Part shown: positions 16,800-24,700 of the stretch, one piece after another
Numbering within the stretch: the stretch's first letter is position 1
Layout: each line of letters begins with the position of its first letter
Origin: Elusimicrobiota bacterium
GTDB lineage: Bacteria > Elusimicrobiota > Elusimicrobia > UBA1565 > UBA9628
Reading direction: 5' to 3'
Assembly (NCBI GenBank): GCA_027406905.1
Contig: DAHZHT010000002.1
Coordinates: 24,794-88,793, forward strand
DNA: 64,000 nucleotides
Notes under the pieces: generated by a model
The model's input: the letters and a program-made list of their open reading frames with translations, nothing else
Database searches by the model: none
Told to the model about the DNA's origin: nothing
Program-made: the position numbers and the translations under genes

Positions 16800-16823
16800 C
16801 ATTTCGCCGTTTAAGGCGACTCA
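16795..16823 (+). promoter_or_regulatory. ECF-sigma-type promoter C, upstream of the small-peptide/DUF547 operon
   Basis: TGTAAC (16795-16800) overlaps the stop codon region of the preceding gene; after 17 bp comes GACTCA (16818-16823). The -35, the following ATTT and the spacing match promoters A and B, with one change in the -10. The predicted start near 16830 leaves a leader of about 38 nt before the strong ribosome binding site of the 43-residue gene. Confidence 0.7.
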
Positions 16824-16867
16824 TTAAAAGAGAAATAAACTCATGAAAATCAAAGGAGGAGAAAATT

Positions 16868-16999
16868 ATGGCTCTTATGTGTCAGATGGGATCGTGCAAG
16901 GCAAAACAGGGGATGTGCGGCCACGAGAAAATGATGCTTCTGGCGGTCATGCTCATCTCAGCGGGAGCGGCGGGGCATTGGTTATTGCATTTATTTTAG
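16868..16999 (+). CDS. 43-residue Met/Cys-rich single-span membrane peptide
   Basis: A small gene too short for usual ORF cut-offs. ATG 16868 is preceded by AAAGGAGG with 8-nt spacing, the best ribosome binding site in this operon. The product starts MALMCQMGSCKAKQGMCGHE, with three Cys, five Met and a His before a hydrophobic helix (MMLLAVMLISAGAAG) and a short HWLLHLF tail. A cytoplasmic or periplasmic soft-metal-binding head on one membrane helix fits mercury, copper or arsenic handling. It overlaps the DUF547 frame in a different register and ends inside it, so it could couple translation to the next gene. No family is recognised. Confidence 0.65.
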   Translation: MALMCQMGSCKAKQGMCGHEKMMLLAVMLISAGAAGHWLLHLF

Positions 17000-17799
17000 G
17001 GCTTGGTCTTGCGGCAAAACCAGCGCGGGCCGGAGTTGAAAGACTCTCCGGCCCGACGGCTTTGTGGAATCAAGTCCTTATGTCCTATGTCCACAACGCC
17101 CGGGTGGATTACGCGGATTTACAAGCCCATCCTGAAATATTGAATCAATACATAAAATCCTTAGCTATCAAGCCGCGTGAAAAACACGCCCAAGAAAATC
17201 TCGATACAAAAATCGCATTCTTAATCAACGCTTATAACGCCTTGACGATGAAGACGATTATCGATCATTATCCGATCCAATGGTCCTGGGCGGCGTCTCT
17301 TATTTATCCCAAAAATAGCATTCGCCAAATTCCGGGAGTTTGGGATCGCTTGAAATTTAACGTCATGGGCCAAGAAATGACCTTACAGGAAATCGAAAAT
17401 ACCCTCCGGGGCCTTGGCGACCCGCGCATTCACATGGCGATTGTCTGCGCTTCCAAAGGCTGCCCGCCGTTGAGATCCGAGCCCTATCTCGGCAAGAAAC
17501 TCAGCGCTCAACTTGACGATCAAACGCGCCGATTTTTGTCGAATCCAAAAAAATTCGCGATTGATAAAAAAGCTGGCGTCGTTTATCTTTCCCCCATTTT
17601 TAAATGGTTTGGAGGAGATTTTGCGCCCAAATTCGAGCCCGGAATTGGTTTTGAAGGGCAAAACGCGAATGTGCGCGCGGCGTTAAATTTCATTAGCGGC
17701 TATTTAAGCGTTGACGACGCTCTTTATCTGCGCGGCGGAGCCTACCAAGTTGAGTACCTCGCCTATGACTGGTCGCTTAATGAATGGAAAAAGCAATGA
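16978..17799 (+). CDS. DUF547 domain secreted protein
   Basis: A protein of 273 residues from the chosen start. An N-terminal hydrophobic segment ending AAKPARA looks like a signal peptide; the DUF547 core follows, with VDYADLQAHP, AFLINAYNALTMKTI and CASKGCPPLRSEP, the conserved family blocks. Function of the family is unknown, but it recurs beside TVP38-type membrane proteins and MerA-like oxidoreductases. The frame is open back to ATG 16843, but those 45 codons read as non-coding and overlap the small peptide gene; the TTG at 16978 is therefore chosen, with moderate certainty. The stop overlaps the next start (ATGA). Confidence 0.8.
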   Translation: MVIAFILGLGLAAKPARAGVERLSGPTALWNQVLMSYVHNARVDYADLQAHPEILNQYIKSLAIKPREKHAQENLDTKIAFLINAYNALTMKTIIDHYPIQWSWAASLIYPKNSIRQIPGVWDRLKFNVMGQEMTLQEIENTLRGLGDPRIHMAIVCASKGCPPLRSEPYLGKKLSAQLDDQTRRFLSNPKKFAIDKKAGVVYLSPIFKWFGGDFAPKFEPGIGFEGQNANVRAALNFISGYLSVDDALYLRGGAYQVEYLAYDWSLNEWKKQ

Positions 17800-18494
17800 A
17801 ACATCTTAAAATTATTCTGACCGCCCTTTTGGCCGCGGCTCTCATCATTTTCTCCCGGCATTTTAACGCGTCGGGACTTTTAAAAGAGTCTCTGGAATCC
17901 ATAAAAAACCTCGGCCCTTGGGCGCCACTGATCTTTATCGCCCTTTATGTCGCGACCACGGTCCTGCTTATTCCCGGTTCCATTTTAACCTTGGGATCCG
18001 GAGTTCTCTTCGGCGTTTTTTGGGGAACCTTTTACGTCTCAATTGCCTCCACCATCGGCGCGACGGCGGCTTTCGCCCTTGGGAGAGGATTCGCCAGGGA
18101 TTGGATTTCCCGCAAAATAAAATCAAATTCCTCTTTTAACGCCGTCTCTCAAGCGGCCGCCCGCGAAGGCTGGAAAATCGTCGTTTTGACGCGCCTCTCG
18201 CCGATTTTCCCGTTTAACCTTCTCAATTACGCCTTCGGCCTTACTGGCGTCTCTTTCCGCGACTATGTCTTCGCTTCCTGGATTGGGATGCTCCCGGGAA
18301 CAATCCTTTATGTTTACATTGGTTCTTTAGCCGGAGATTTGGCGCGAGTTGGGATTTCCTCCGGGCATTCCCGCCCCCCGGTTGAATGGGCTTTTTATTC
18401 CGTCGGTCTTCTCGCGACCATCGCCGTTTCCATTTACATCGGCCGCATCGCAAAGGCCGCAATCGCCCAAAAAACCTCAAAGGAGGCGTTATGA
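17796..18494 (+). CDS. TVP38/TMEM64 family (VTT domain) membrane protein
   Basis: A 232-residue polytopic membrane protein of the DedA/TVP38 superfamily. The VTT block is seen in YVATTVLLIPGSILTLGSGVLFG and the conserved GRGFARDW plus LTRLSPIFPFNLLNYAFGLT, ending with the re-entrant-loop region. Family members are implicated in lipid scrambling and ion handling; many are encoded next to, or fused with, MerA-like flavoproteins as here. ATG 17796 overlaps the DUF547 stop by 4 bp (ATGA) and the last codons overlap the next gene by 4 bp. An ATG four codons earlier is possible. Confidence 0.87.
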   Translation: MKHLKIILTALLAAALIIFSRHFNASGLLKESLESIKNLGPWAPLIFIALYVATTVLLIPGSILTLGSGVLFGVFWGTFYVSIASTIGATAAFALGRGFARDWISRKIKSNSSFNAVSQAAAREGWKIVVLTRLSPIFPFNLLNYAFGLTGVSFRDYVFASWIGMLPGTILYVYIGSLAGDLARVGISSGHSRPPVEWAFYSVGLLATIAVSIYIGRIAKAAIAQKTSKEAL

Positions 18495-20011
18495 CCTTGG
18501 AAACTCATCTTGCTCCAGAAGACGAACACAACCAGTTTCTGCTTTCAAATGTCCACCCAAAGGATTGGAAAAATCCGCGGGCGGCGGCGAAATACGACTT
18601 GGCGGTTATCGGGGGCGGAACTGCGGGACTAGTCAGCGCGGCGGGAGCGGCGGGTCTGGGCGCCAAAGTCGCGCTAATTGAAAGACATTTTCTGGGCGGA
18701 GATTGCTTAAATGTCGGTTGCGTGCCGTCGAAAGCCCTCATTCGAGCCTCTCGCGCGGCCTTTGACGCTCGCGCCGCCAGAGATTTTGGAGTCAACGTCC
18801 CCGAGGGCGTGGCGGCCGATTTTCCAAGAATCATGGAGAGAATGCGAAAACTTCGCTCGAGCCTTAGCCCGCATGACTCGGCCGCGAGGTTTAAAGAACT
18901 GGGAGTCGACGTGTTTTTGGGAGACGGAAAATTCACCTCGCCGGATGCGCTCGAGGTCGATGGGCAGCGATTATTTTTTTCAAAAGCGGTGATCGCCTCG
19001 GGGGCGCGGGCCGCCAAACTTCCAATCCCGGGCTTGTGGGATGCGGGAGCCTTAAGCAATGAAGAGGTTTTTAACCTGACGGAGCTTCCCAAGCGGCTTC
19101 TGGTCATCGGCGCCGGCCCCATCGGAGTTGAAATGGCGCAAGCATTCGCGCGTTTTGGTTCTCAAGTCACTCTTTTTGAGACCATGCATGGGATTTTGCC
19201 TAGGGAAGACAAAGACGCTTCCGCGATCGTCCAAAAGTCATTGGAAAAAGACGGGGGCAATTTCTTTTGTTGCGTTGAAATTGAAGGCGTTGAACGCAGA
19301 AACAATGAAACCCATGTCCGTTTTAAATCCAAGCACGGAACCTGGGGCGAAAAAATCTTTGACGCGGTCTTAGTCGGAGTCGGCCGCGCCCCCAACACCG
19401 AAGGCCTGGGGCTTGAAAAGGCTCAGGTTCAATTCGATAAAAATGGCGTCAAGGTTAATGATTTTCTTCAAACCTCCAACCCAAAAATTTTCGCGGCGGG
19501 AGACATCTGTTCTGTTTACAAATTCACCCATGCCGCCGATGCCATGGCCCGCATCGTCATTCAAAACGCGCTTTTTCTGGGGCGCAAGCGCGCAAGCTCG
19601 TTGATCATTCCATGGAGCGTCTACTCCGATCCCGAAATCGCCCATGTCGGGCTTTATGAAGCGGAGGCCGTCAATCGAAAAATTTCCGTTGAAACCTTCA
19701 TCCAAAAATTCGAGGATGTCGACCGCGCCGTTCTCGATGGAGAATCGGAAGGCTTTGTTAAAATTCACATTCGCAAGGGAACCGATAAAATACTCGGCGC
19801 TACGATTGTTTCAAGGCACGCCGGGGAAATGATTGGAGAAATCACGTTAGCCATGACAAACAATCTCGGGCTTAAGGCCATCGCCCAAACAATTCATCCC
19901 TATCCCACGCAAACCGAAAGCGTCAAGAAAACGGCCGACGCCTACAACAGAAGCCGCCTGACGCCCTTCGTCAAATCCGTTTTAGCCAAATGGCTGAGCT
20001 GGGGGAGATAA
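18491..20011 (+). CDS. MerA-like FAD/NAD(P)-disulfide oxidoreductase
   Basis: A 506-residue flavoprotein of the pyridine nucleotide-disulfide oxidoreductase family. Visible motifs are FAD-binding VIGGGTAGLVSA, redox CxxxxC in GGDCLNVGCVPSK, NAD(P) motif VIGAGPIGVEMAQ, FAAGDICSV and the dimerisation region with HPYPTQTES. It lacks the C-terminal vicinal Cys pair of true mercuric reductase and has a ~40-residue N-terminal extension, so it is not a second merA; a thiol or quinone reductase acting with the TVP38-type partner is more likely. ATG 18491 follows AGGAGG directly and overlaps the previous stop (ATGA). Confidence 0.88.
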   Translation: MTLETHLAPEDEHNQFLLSNVHPKDWKNPRAAAKYDLAVIGGGTAGLVSAAGAAGLGAKVALIERHFLGGDCLNVGCVPSKALIRASRAAFDARAARDFGVNVPEGVAADFPRIMERMRKLRSSLSPHDSAARFKELGVDVFLGDGKFTSPDALEVDGQRLFFSKAVIASGARAAKLPIPGLWDAGALSNEEVFNLTELPKRLLVIGAGPIGVEMAQAFARFGSQVTLFETMHGILPREDKDASAIVQKSLEKDGGNFFCCVEIEGVERRNNETHVRFKSKHGTWGEKIFDAVLVGVGRAPNTEGLGLEKAQVQFDKNGVKVNDFLQTSNPKIFAAGDICSVYKFTHAADAMARIVIQNALFLGRKRASSLIIPWSVYSDPEIAHVGLYEAEAVNRKISVETFIQKFEDVDRAVLDGESEGFVKIHIRKGTDKILGATIVSRHAGEMIGEITLAMTNNLGLKAIAQTIHPYPTQTESVKKTADAYNRSRLTPFVKSVLAKWLSWGR

Positions 20012-20016
20012 AACAG

Positions 20017-20160
20017 CGCCTCGGCGTTTATTGCGACAGGATTTCCCCCTTAAACCTAGAGTCGCTGCGCCAAATTCCGGAAAAATCCTGGCCGAAGGCG
20101 AGATTTATTTTGGACCCCAGCGTCCGATTTGTTGAACTCGATTGGAACGCAAATCGTCTC
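20017..20160 (+). pseudogene. Truncated, internally deleted copy of bufC
   Basis: Positions 20017-20037 match 9758-9778 and positions 20033-20160 match 10026-10153 of bufC at roughly 93 percent by eye. The join falls on the shared GCGAC, removing ~250 bp: a microhomology deletion. The frame stays open from the end of the preceding oxidoreductase region to 20352, but no start site is evident. From 20161 to 20417 I see no recognisable gene; one frame reads ...FYGTSWDKLKYGSYPT and stops, possibly the tail of another broken gene. This scar marks the border with the AT-rich accessory region. Confidence 0.8.
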
Positions 20161-20417
20161 CGCCAACGATTTTTTGATCAATTTATTCAGACTCAGCCCG
20201 CTTTCACGCGCTTTTTCTCAAGGCGCTCATTGAGAGCGGATTCCAAACCACAAATCGTGATAGATTTTATGGGACATCGTGGGATAAACTCAAATACGGC
20301 TCATACCCAACTATATTATGGTTGTGGTTCGCGTAAATCTCTTTGTCAATAGTGCGGTTCTAGAGCTTCTGGACTAAATATTACGTCCGGTATAGAGAAG
20401 CATGAGCGCTATCTTTT

Positions 20418-21860
20418 TTATTTTGTCTTCTTTTTCCGCGCCATTGTCCATCGCGAAAGATAGACGTCACTGGGCAGGTGCAACCCCTTGTTACGAATAT
20501 CTTTGTTAAGTTGCCGGATTATTCCGTGAGTCTTTGGAGAGCGATGGGAATGGTTAACTGAAAGCTGTCCCCTAAGGCTGTAACCTCTCATGCGACGGCG
20601 AACGATTCCATCAAGATTACGCAACTGAGGCAGAATGTCTTTTGATCTGCGTCGGCCTAGACTGAGGAAGTAGTTCGGCCATCCTTTGCCATGGAAGAAA
20701 GAGCGCCCGTCTTTATCTCCATAGCCAAGCAGCGAGTTGACTTGGCGCACGATATGCCCCAGTCTGGGACGTCGCCGTCCATTTTTAATTTTCTGCTCAA
20801 AGTTCGTCACACGCTGGATTTTTCGAATAAATCTTTGAATGGAAGACTTTCTGATCTCAATACGATCAGGAGAAAATGAAAATCCAAGAAAATTGACGGT
20901 TTTTTCATGCATATTGACAATACAACTTTTTTCATCGTTAAGCTCTAATTTGAGTTTTTTATCTAAAAATTTCTTAATATCGTTCTTTAGCGCAATCGCT
21001 TTTTGCCGATCTTTTGTCTTGAATAGAATTCGAATATCATCGCAATAGCGCACAAATTTATAATGGCGTTTTTCCAAATATTTATCTAGAGGATCAAGAT
21101 AGAGATTTGAGAACAAAGGCGAGAGAGGTGACCCCTGGACAAGACCACGGTGATCTTCAAAACCATAAGCTCTTTTTGAAACAGATAAGAAATCATCAAT
21201 GAGATCCAGCGCCCATGAAGGAGCTTGCGTAAATTTTTTAAGCATAGCCCGCTTGAAAAGTTGGCGCATCACCCCATGATCGACATAATAATAGAACTTC
21301 TTAATATCAAGACTAAGAACACAGGGAAATGTTTTTGAATTTTTAATAAACCAGTCTATGGCGGCCTGTTGGTGCCGCTTTTTTTGATGCCTAAACGCGA
21401 AGGAATGCCTTGAAAAGCCTCGGTCGATTGGTCCCTCAATGATATCTAGCAGCATACGCTGAACCACTAGGTCCTTCGGATTGTGTATGGCAATGGCACG
21501 GTACTGTCCCAAAAAAGAGGGATCCATCTGCGACAGCAGAGAGCGGCCCCTCGCCCGCTCGATGCGACTCTTTTGATGACTTAAGGATTTTTCTTTAAAA
21601 ATAATACTAGGAACAGAGAATCGAAAGCTGCCAGATCGAAGGGAGTTTTTTATAAACCCAATCAAGCATTGTCCCGCAGGTGTTGGCTTTGAGATGGCTT
21701 CTCCACCCAGCGGCTTATGGGTCAAAACATGAACCCATGGCTGAAGTTTTTTCCCATCCTCTCCACGCCGCCAATACCTGGCAGCTAACTCTCCCAGTCC
21801 CTTCTGCAGCGCAGATGGGTTAGTGATTTCATTCAATGTTTTTAACCGTCTTTTTCTCAT
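20418..21860 (-). CDS. Reverse transcriptase of uncertain class, group II-like core
   Basis: A 480-residue RT. Core motifs: SLDIKKFYYYVDH (motif A), GLVQGSPLSPLFSNLYLDPLD (motif B), FVRYCDDIRILF (motif C with YCDD instead of YADD), KLELNDEKSCI and FLGFSF. The C-terminal GKGWPNYFLSLGR and LDGIVRRRMRGY resemble the thumb/X region of group II maturases; no HNH endonuclease follows. It lacks the DGR signature (I/L)GNLTSQ. Start at 21860 (MRKRRLK) is chosen because the earlier ATG at 21890 lies inside the structured RNA. No Shine-Dalgarno precedes it, so it may be translated by coupling or be controlled by the RNA. Upstream lie the RNA and a 109-residue helical protein. Confidence 0.85.
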   Translation of the reverse strand: MRKRRLKTLNEITNPSALQKGLGELAARYWRRGEDGKKLQPWVHVLTHKPLGGEAISKPTPAGQCLIGFIKNSLRSGSFRFSVPSIIFKEKSLSHQKSRIERARGRSLLSQMDPSFLGQYRAIAIHNPKDLVVQRMLLDIIEGPIDRGFSRHSFAFRHQKKRHQQAAIDWFIKNSKTFPCVLSLDIKKFYYYVDHGVMRQLFKRAMLKKFTQAPSWALDLIDDFLSVSKRAYGFEDHRGLVQGSPLSPLFSNLYLDPLDKYLEKRHYKFVRYCDDIRILFKTKDRQKAIALKNDIKKFLDKKLKLELNDEKSCIVNMHEKTVNFLGFSFSPDRIEIRKSSIQRFIRKIQRVTNFEQKIKNGRRRPRLGHIVRQVNSLLGYGDKDGRSFFHGKGWPNYFLSLGRRRSKDILPQLRNLDGIVRRRMRGYSLRGQLSVNHSHRSPKTHGIIRQLNKDIRNKGLHLPSDVYLSRWTMARKKKTK

Positions 21861-21870
21861 AGTAAAACAG

Positions 21871-21982
21871 GGACAGGCTAAAGCATGCATATTAAGGTCT
21901 TTTACCCTACTAGTTTCGGGAATGACCTTTGGCCGAAGCCGACTGTCTTCTGTTAAAGGAAACAGTCCTCATTAGCCTGTCC
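21871..21982 (-). ncRNA. Predicted four-way-junction RNA directly upstream of the RT
   Basis: Read on the minus strand from 21982 to 21871 (112 nt): a perfect 11-bp closing stem GGACAGGCTAA/TTAGCCTGTCC (21982-21972 with 21881-21871) encloses three hairpins. Hairpin 1 is GACTGT/ACAGTC (21967-21941), extended by TTC/GAA. Hairpin 2 is GGC-TTCG-GCC (21940-21931), an extra-stable cUUCGg tetraloop. Hairpin 3 is AAGGTC/GACCTT (21929-21894) with an inner CCC/GGG. All arms close with Watson-Crick pairs. The element ends 10 nt before the RT start, the position of msr-msd in retrons and of the RNA in several defence-type RT systems. No group II domain V-like hairpin was seen. Confidence 0.6.
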
Positions 21983-22021
21983 AAAATTTATCTCTGTTCT
22001 CCAATTATATGCCATATTCCT

Positions 22022-22351
22022 CTAGTAAAGGCCAAGCTTGTTGAGAATATCCGCGGCGATTCTACCTGAGTGAGTCTTCCAGTTTTGGAGACTGGGGTCG
22101 GCCTGCGTTCCCATAATTCGGCGGCCTTGATAATAGGTCAAACTCTTTTGCAAATCCTTGACAAGCCGCCCCGCTTCCCTGTGCGTCGCGCGAACATATC
22201 GTAAAAATAATCCCATCTGTCGCAAGGTAATCGGAAACAAGGAGACCCCCATATCTGCCTCGACTTTCTTCATCATGAGTTTTACTTCGGAGAATAACTC
22301 TTCTCTTTCCCACTGCCTAAAAGACGCACTCTTTCGAGTTTCCTTATTCAT
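22022..22351 (-). CDS. Small helical protein encoded upstream of the RT
   Basis: A 109-residue, basic, largely helical protein with no recognised family: an N-terminal amphipathic helix (QWEREELFSEVKLMMKKVEADM), LRQMGLFLRYVRATHREAGRLVKDL, and a C-terminal helix ending ILNKLGLY. Size, helicity, charge and position before an RT recall accessory four-helix proteins such as Avd of diversity-generating retroelements, but no Avd motif is present. GTGGAGG lies about 10 nt upstream of ATG 22351. It sits 25 bp after the caspase-like gene and 39 nt before the structured RNA, so an RNA- or RT-binding role is an inference. Confidence 0.6.
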   Translation of the reverse strand: MNKETRKSASFRQWEREELFSEVKLMMKKVEADMGVSLFPITLRQMGLFLRYVRATHREAGRLVKDLQKSLTYYQGRRIMGTQADPSLQNWKTHSGRIAADILNKLGLY

Positions 22352-22376
22352 AATCCAGAGCCTCCACTTTTTTCAT

Positions 22377-24695
22377 CTACCAAAACCTAAAATCCGGTCC
22401 ATGGCACATTGGAATCTGAACCTGGTTTTTAAGCGCCGAAGCTTTTTTAACTTCGGGCTTGAGATACTGACAGAGAGCGTGAGCATCGTCAAACCCTTTG
22501 TCCAAACCCTTCAAAAAATAATAGGTGAAAATCCCATGTCCCTGCTTTTCAAGGCTATTTGCGATTTCATTGGACTGAGACGCTGAAATTACGGTCATGT
22601 TTGGCGGAATGCTCCCTCCCATTTTTACACTCACCAACGGTCTAGCGCCGCTTTGAATTACTGAGCGCCCGCCAGCTCCGCTAAAACAGGAATCTAAAGC
22701 GACTAAAACTCCTTTTACTTTGAGCTTGCCGAGGTCGGAATAGACATCTTTTAGAGAGATAGCAGTGTGTTTAAGGAACTGTGGATCGCCGTCCCAAGGA
22801 ACAAGGTATGCGGTTTTTGTCTCGGCATCGGGAGAACCATGTCCCGAAAAATAGAAGTAAACCTGAGAATCACGGGAGACATTCTTTGGGAGCCAAGACT
22901 GGAGGTATCCGTTTATTTTCCCTGAAGTGGCGTTATCACCCGTGAGTAGAATTAAATGCTCTTTCGGGATTCCAAGAGATTTGAAATAACGGGCAATGGT
23001 ATCGGCGTCGCGCGTAGCGAACTCGGCTGGAGGCAAGTTTTTATCTTGGTAAGACTCAACACCAACGATTAGCGCAAAATCATCGGGGCGCTCGGGTTTC
23101 GGCGGAAATGAGGGTGTGTCTATGTCGGAATGAAAACTTGGGGCATCCGCTGAGTAATGAATTTTTAGTTCCCGAAGAGGTTCCTCGAGAGGCTCGTCAA
23201 GACCTTTTAGGGCGACTTGAGCCAAAGCTTGTTGCACATTGGAAGCTTTGACTGGACGCGCGTAATAGTTTTTTTCTCCTCTGCCGAGCGCGTCCATCTT
23301 AAATGATGCTCGGATAATCTCTAGCTTAGAACCCGAACGTTTAAATAGGATTCGCGGCACAGCTGTCTGGAGATTCTTATCGAAATCATGAGCGGCATCG
23401 TTTGAAACCCTTTTATTAAGAACAAACATCTGCTTATAATCTTTGGCGTAAGGGCTATCCGAGACAACTTCAACCGAGAAAATTTGTTTATCAGGGTCGT
23501 AGTGAGTTTTCTTGACCTTAGGTGAGCCAAAAATCCGCAAGAATGCCTCTTGAATTATTCGGTTCCTGTTTTCGGTTGAAAGGTGGTAATGTTTAACCCT
23601 GTCATTGTATATACGAACTTCCTGGTTGTATTGCTTTCTCGTCTCCGCCTCGCGCCTTTCAAAATTGACATGACTTTCGTATTCACCTTGCGACAATTTG
23701 CGGGGAGGTTGGGGCTTTTCTCCTATTGCTTTTCTAAACTCCTCGTGCATTATTACGGAAGTTAAATGGGAGAGATTCTGCCAGGAGGAGGACTGTCTCA
23801 TCCCCGCAGTTCTCTCTAATGCGTAGGACCTCACGTCATTTAAATCACCGGAAGCGCTTAATTCATCCGGTGTTAATTGAGGCACCCACAAAATTTCCCC
23901 TCGCTTATAACGGAGTTCTTCATCTTGCTTTGCTTTGGCTCTGGCTTTCGCATCCGCAATTGCCCTGAGCTGAATGGCATCTTCCACAGTCTCTGCCGTA
24001 AATGACACTGTTCCGTCCTCACTAACAACGCGCGGCTCTGAAAGAAGCGTGCAGCGTGACTTATAACAGTCAACACAGATAGTTACCTTATCGGGCGAGT
24101 ATTTGACCGACCGCCCGGAGGCATCAAGTTCTGCCGTGACTTTCGCACCCGCTGGTCCGTTGGGGTCCATTTCGGTCAAAAACCAATTTCCATCTGGACG
24201 CGAGAAAGGGAAAGATGTGTTAGGAATTCTTTTTGAAACTTCGGACAGACTAAATCTCAAATGAACATTACCTACATAAAGCACGGTGCTTCCTGAAACT
24301 TTTCGGTGAATATCGCGGAACGGATTAGATTGGTTTTTAGACTTAGCTGACTCGTCATTTTCAGCTTGGGAGAGTTCATCTTGCGCCAATTTGGCATTTT
24401 TTCTAACTTGGTCTATTGGCGAAAGCCTGGGTTCTGAAGGCGGGTAATCCATCTTAAAAGGGCAATAACCTGCGTCGATTTTCGCTTGCCTTTCTACTTC
24501 CTTCGCTTGTGCCTGTTGTGCCTCAGTCTCTTGTTTAGCCATTTCGAGTTCTGATTTTTCACGCTCTCTCTCTTCTTGGCGAGATTGGCGGTAGTTTGAG
24601 TAACTATCTCCTATATTATGGACAGTCTCTACGATTCCCTCCTCGGCACAAGCCAAGAAAAAGAGACAAGGTAAAAGCATTAAGCATCGGCGCAT
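22377..24695 (-). CDS. Lipoprotein with C-terminal caspase-like (peptidase C14) domain
   Basis: A protein of 772 residues. The N-terminus is a lipoprotein-type signal with FFLAC, Cys17 being the likely lipidated residue. A charged coiled-coil segment follows (residues ~35-75), then a long middle region of unknown fold, then a caspase-like domain from ~555 (DFALIVGVESYQD). The catalytic dyad is intact: His in YFYFSGHGSPD (~615) and Cys in LVALDSCFSGAGG (~668). Caspase-like proteins of this kind are often toxic effectors or signalling proteases, but an exported, membrane-anchored one would act in the envelope. Start 24695 is chosen because it gives the signal peptide and lies 5 nt after the preceding gene; the frame is open to 24806. 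Confidence 0.85.
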   Translation of the reverse strand: MRRCLMLLPCLFFLACAEEGIVETVHNIGDSYSNYRQSRQEEREREKSELEMAKQETEAQQAQAKEVERQAKIDAGYCPFKMDYPPSEPRLSPIDQVRKNAKLAQDELSQAENDESAKSKNQSNPFRDIHRKVSGSTVLYVGNVHLRFSLSEVSKRIPNTSFPFSRPDGNWFLTEMDPNGPAGAKVTAELDASGRSVKYSPDKVTICVDCYKSRCTLLSEPRVVSEDGTVSFTAETVEDAIQLRAIADAKARAKAKQDEELRYKRGEILWVPQLTPDELSASGDLNDVRSYALERTAGMRQSSSWQNLSHLTSVIMHEEFRKAIGEKPQPPRKLSQGEYESHVNFERREAETRKQYNQEVRIYNDRVKHYHLSTENRNRIIQEAFLRIFGSPKVKKTHYDPDKQIFSVEVVSDSPYAKDYKQMFVLNKRVSNDAAHDFDKNLQTAVPRILFKRSGSKLEIIRASFKMDALGRGEKNYYARPVKASNVQQALAQVALKGLDEPLEEPLRELKIHYSADAPSFHSDIDTPSFPPKPERPDDFALIVGVESYQDKNLPPAEFATRDADTIARYFKSLGIPKEHLILLTGDNATSGKINGYLQSWLPKNVSRDSQVYFYFSGHGSPDAETKTAYLVPWDGDPQFLKHTAISLKDVYSDLGKLKVKGVLVALDSCFSGAGGRSVIQSGARPLVSVKMGGSIPPNMTVISASQSNEIANSLEKQGHGIFTYYFLKGLDKGFDDAHALCQYLKPEVKKASALKNQVQIPMCHGPDFRFW

Positions 24696-24700
24696 GTTTT

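Noticed and set aside
10026..20160. The bufC repeat pair as template/variable repeats of a diversity-generating retroelement near the RT
   Set aside because: Differences are not restricted to adenine positions, the copies are not at the 3' end of a lectin-type gene, and the RT has QGSPLSP rather than the DGR signature.
21861..21890. RT translation start at ATG 21890
   Set aside because: That codon lies within the loop/closing-stem side of the structured RNA and adds a short Cys-rich leader not expected in RTs; ATG 21860 follows the structure.
20418..21982. Canonical group II intron encoding its maturase
   Set aside because: No domain V-like hairpin, no intron 5' GUGYG boundary and no HNH domain were found around the RT; the upstream structured element is only 112 nt.
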